Part shown: in pieces, positions 54,601 through 57,600 of the stretch
How the letters are laid out: each line of letters begins with the position of its first letter
Position numbering within the stretch: the first letter of the stretch is position 1
DNA from: Alitta virens
Lineage: Eukaryota; Annelida; Polychaeta; Phyllodocida; Nereididae
DNA: 64,000 nucleotides
Assembly (NCBI GenBank): GCA_932294295.1
Contig: OW028580.1
Location: 24,910,975 to 24,974,974, forward strand
Direction: 5' to 3'
Made by a program: the position numbers and the translations under genes
The notes under the pieces: model-generated
The model's input: the letters and a program-made list of their open reading frames with translations, nothing else
The model's database searches: none
Told to the model about the DNA's origin: nothing

Positions 54601-57600
54601 ACGTACACCAAAGGTGTATAAGTCTTTATCATATTAAGAAATGACAGTAAATTGCAATTATATAGTATTTTTTTAGAAATAAATTCAAAAAATGTATAAC
54701 ATTCAATAAATAAACATAATATTAGGAATCACCTCAATGTGCACTTAGTCTTTACTGAAGCATTTCATTGGGAAATCCCTTAAGTGCATACAATGTGTAT
54801 ACCTAATATCTCACCATATATTCAAGGTTACTTGATATAGATCCTGGAAGTCTTCTTGTAGCCTATTATTTATGGCTATATAAAGCTTCCCCTACATCAC
54901 AGAAGCTTTATAAGAGTAACAGACCTATGGTGACAGGCTGTGCATTATTTATGCGTCCATTAAAAGAGCTACACTGGGGGGCTATATATGAAAAACTCAC
55001 AATGGAAAAATCGTCATTGCAATAGCAACAAAATATGTATCTGTATTGACGATATTTGGTCATTTTTTTGCATAGAACCAGGTATATAATGCTTCTGTTA
55101 AGTTATTCCATTAATTTCTTGTGATATTCTTTTCCTTTGTAAATGCACATAATCTAAGCGCCTGGGGATAATATTGTTTATAAGCCACAGATAAACCCGT
55201 GTGGGCTGGGGACATTATCTGTTTCTTTCATTGTAATTGTAATTGCCTGAAATATGGCCTTTCGACCTAAAGAAAGAGTTTACATACATACATACATACT
55301 AGAACAAGATTATTTCCTCAATAATCACCCCAAGATAAAGAGAAATGCAAAACAAATTGACACATTAATTTCAAAAATACAGTTGGTCAAATGTTTTTTA
55401 ACTTAAAATTGATCTATCAAACATTGACACATCGACTGACACTTGAATGATGTCACAATGTAACACAATATTCAGTGACATGTTTCTTATTGTTTGACTG
55501 TTACATCATTGTTTTGGAGAAACACATTATTTCTCAATTTTAGTCCTACAGAGAATTTTTAAATGCTAGAGTAGAATACCATGGGCCTGATGGATGCTGA
55601 ATTGTTGCAGTTAACAGGATTGTTAAACTTTACAGGACAGAGGATAATTTAAATTAGGGATTGAAATATCAAAGATCCTTGCATTTCAAACCCTGCTGAG
55701 ACAAGTTAATCCCACACACACAAAGATAGTTTTCCTATTGCTCTGAGAGGGACGTAACCAGCGAAAATGTTAGTTCACTCCTCGTGTGTGCAAACTGCTT
55801 TTCCTTTCATAATAAGAGCAATAAAAAAAACTAACAACAAAACAAATAAATCTATTTAATGGAGCATAGGTGGGGCCCTAGCTTAGTGGGAGCTAGCTGG
55901 GCTCCCAGTCGATAGATGGCTATTTCATCCATCATCTCATTGCCATTGTCTCTGCCTGTCCTAATTAGCGCATCAGGTGCAGAAATACAGGACATAAAGC
56001 CCTAATCCACCACATTAATGGGGTATAAGTTATATCCCTCCTACTTGGGGTATCACTTCTAATTCCACCTAATACTAATTTGTTCTTAGAGACTGGGTAT
56101 GTGAATGCTGGATTCTAAAAATGTGAAAAATGACTCAGTGACACTCACCTCATCTTGGTCCCTTTGAACAAGGTATAAAGAACACCTCTCACAGTCCAGC
56201 ACTTGTTTTGCATCCTTCATTATACTTCCCACCAGGTTTTCTAAGCTGGTTTGCTCAATGAAAATGTTCCTGGCAAGCTGAAGTAATAACTGTGAAGAGA
56301 AATGCATTGTCAGATTTTATGTTAATTTCATAAACAGTGTGTTTGAATATGATGGAATATCTAACAGAGATGAGGCACACATACAGTAAGCCTCGGAATC
56401 CATCAAATACAGAACTAGGAAAATTTTTTTAAATATAAAGTGGACACCCATTGTAAAGACCGACCACTAAATATTCAGTCAGCCTAGCTCAATCTAATAG
56501 TACTCTTATAAACTGTGATTAAGATAAAATCAATTTGCAGAATTAAACCATATTAAGATTCAGATTCATTCATTTTATTTCACATTCATAAAAAATATAT
56601 TATAAATTTAATTTTCAATTGTACATAATGTGAGGAGACCCCACTAAGAAGGTATCCCTTCGCTATCGTGGGGCCACCTACTGTATGTGTGCCTCATTTC
56701 TGTTAGATAATTCCATCATATTAATATTCACGATATTAAGATCACTTCAGTAATTCTCAAGTATGGTCTCAATCAAGCTTGTAAGACTCACTGCAACCAG
56801 GAAACCACTCATGTACATTGTGCACTGATGTATTAGAAAACTGGAGCTACTCCAACGTGCCTTAAGGCAAATCACTGGCTCCATTTCAAGACTGCTTAAG
56901 GCAATGTAGGATCTTATAGTGCCTCTTCTCTTATGTAACATGATGTAATAGATACTTTTATTGTTACCTATAATAATTACGTACACAGCCCATAAAATAT
57001 CAAGAGTCTGTTCATTTTTTGCATTATGTAATTTCAAGACTGGGCCTTAATATACAGTTGTTCTCTAAAGCAGTTTAAGTTTGTTCCACCTCTATTTGAC
57101 ATTCCCCTTCAAAACCGTGTTGCATTTTGTTGAAAGTTAATCTTTTAAAATTTATAAGAGTGGTCTTTTGAATTCTGAAACTTAATAACATTTTCAGTAC
57201 AGTTTTTGAATTCAGCAAAAGGGCCTTAAAATGGAAATGGTCTTAATTTTAGTGGATTTCCACTCTTTAGAATGTTTACATACCTTTACAGCAGATTTCA
57301 TAGACTTGGAAACATTTTGCATGTGACGTCGTGTAAATCCAGGATTTCCCATTGGCAAGACTGTCTCTCAGCCAATGGGAGTCCTGGATTTACATGATGT
57401 CATCTGGAGTTTAGTTTCAAAGTCTATGTTCTGCTGTAATATCTTTAGCGTTTGTTTGTTTTTGTTTACCTCATTCCTTTGGAATTCTCGCACGGACATT
57501 TCGAAGAGTTGAGCATTTGCCAGTCCTATGCCACAGAAGCCCAAGTATGTCTCGAACAACTATAAAATGAAGAAGGATTTCAAATACAGTTAGTTTCATT

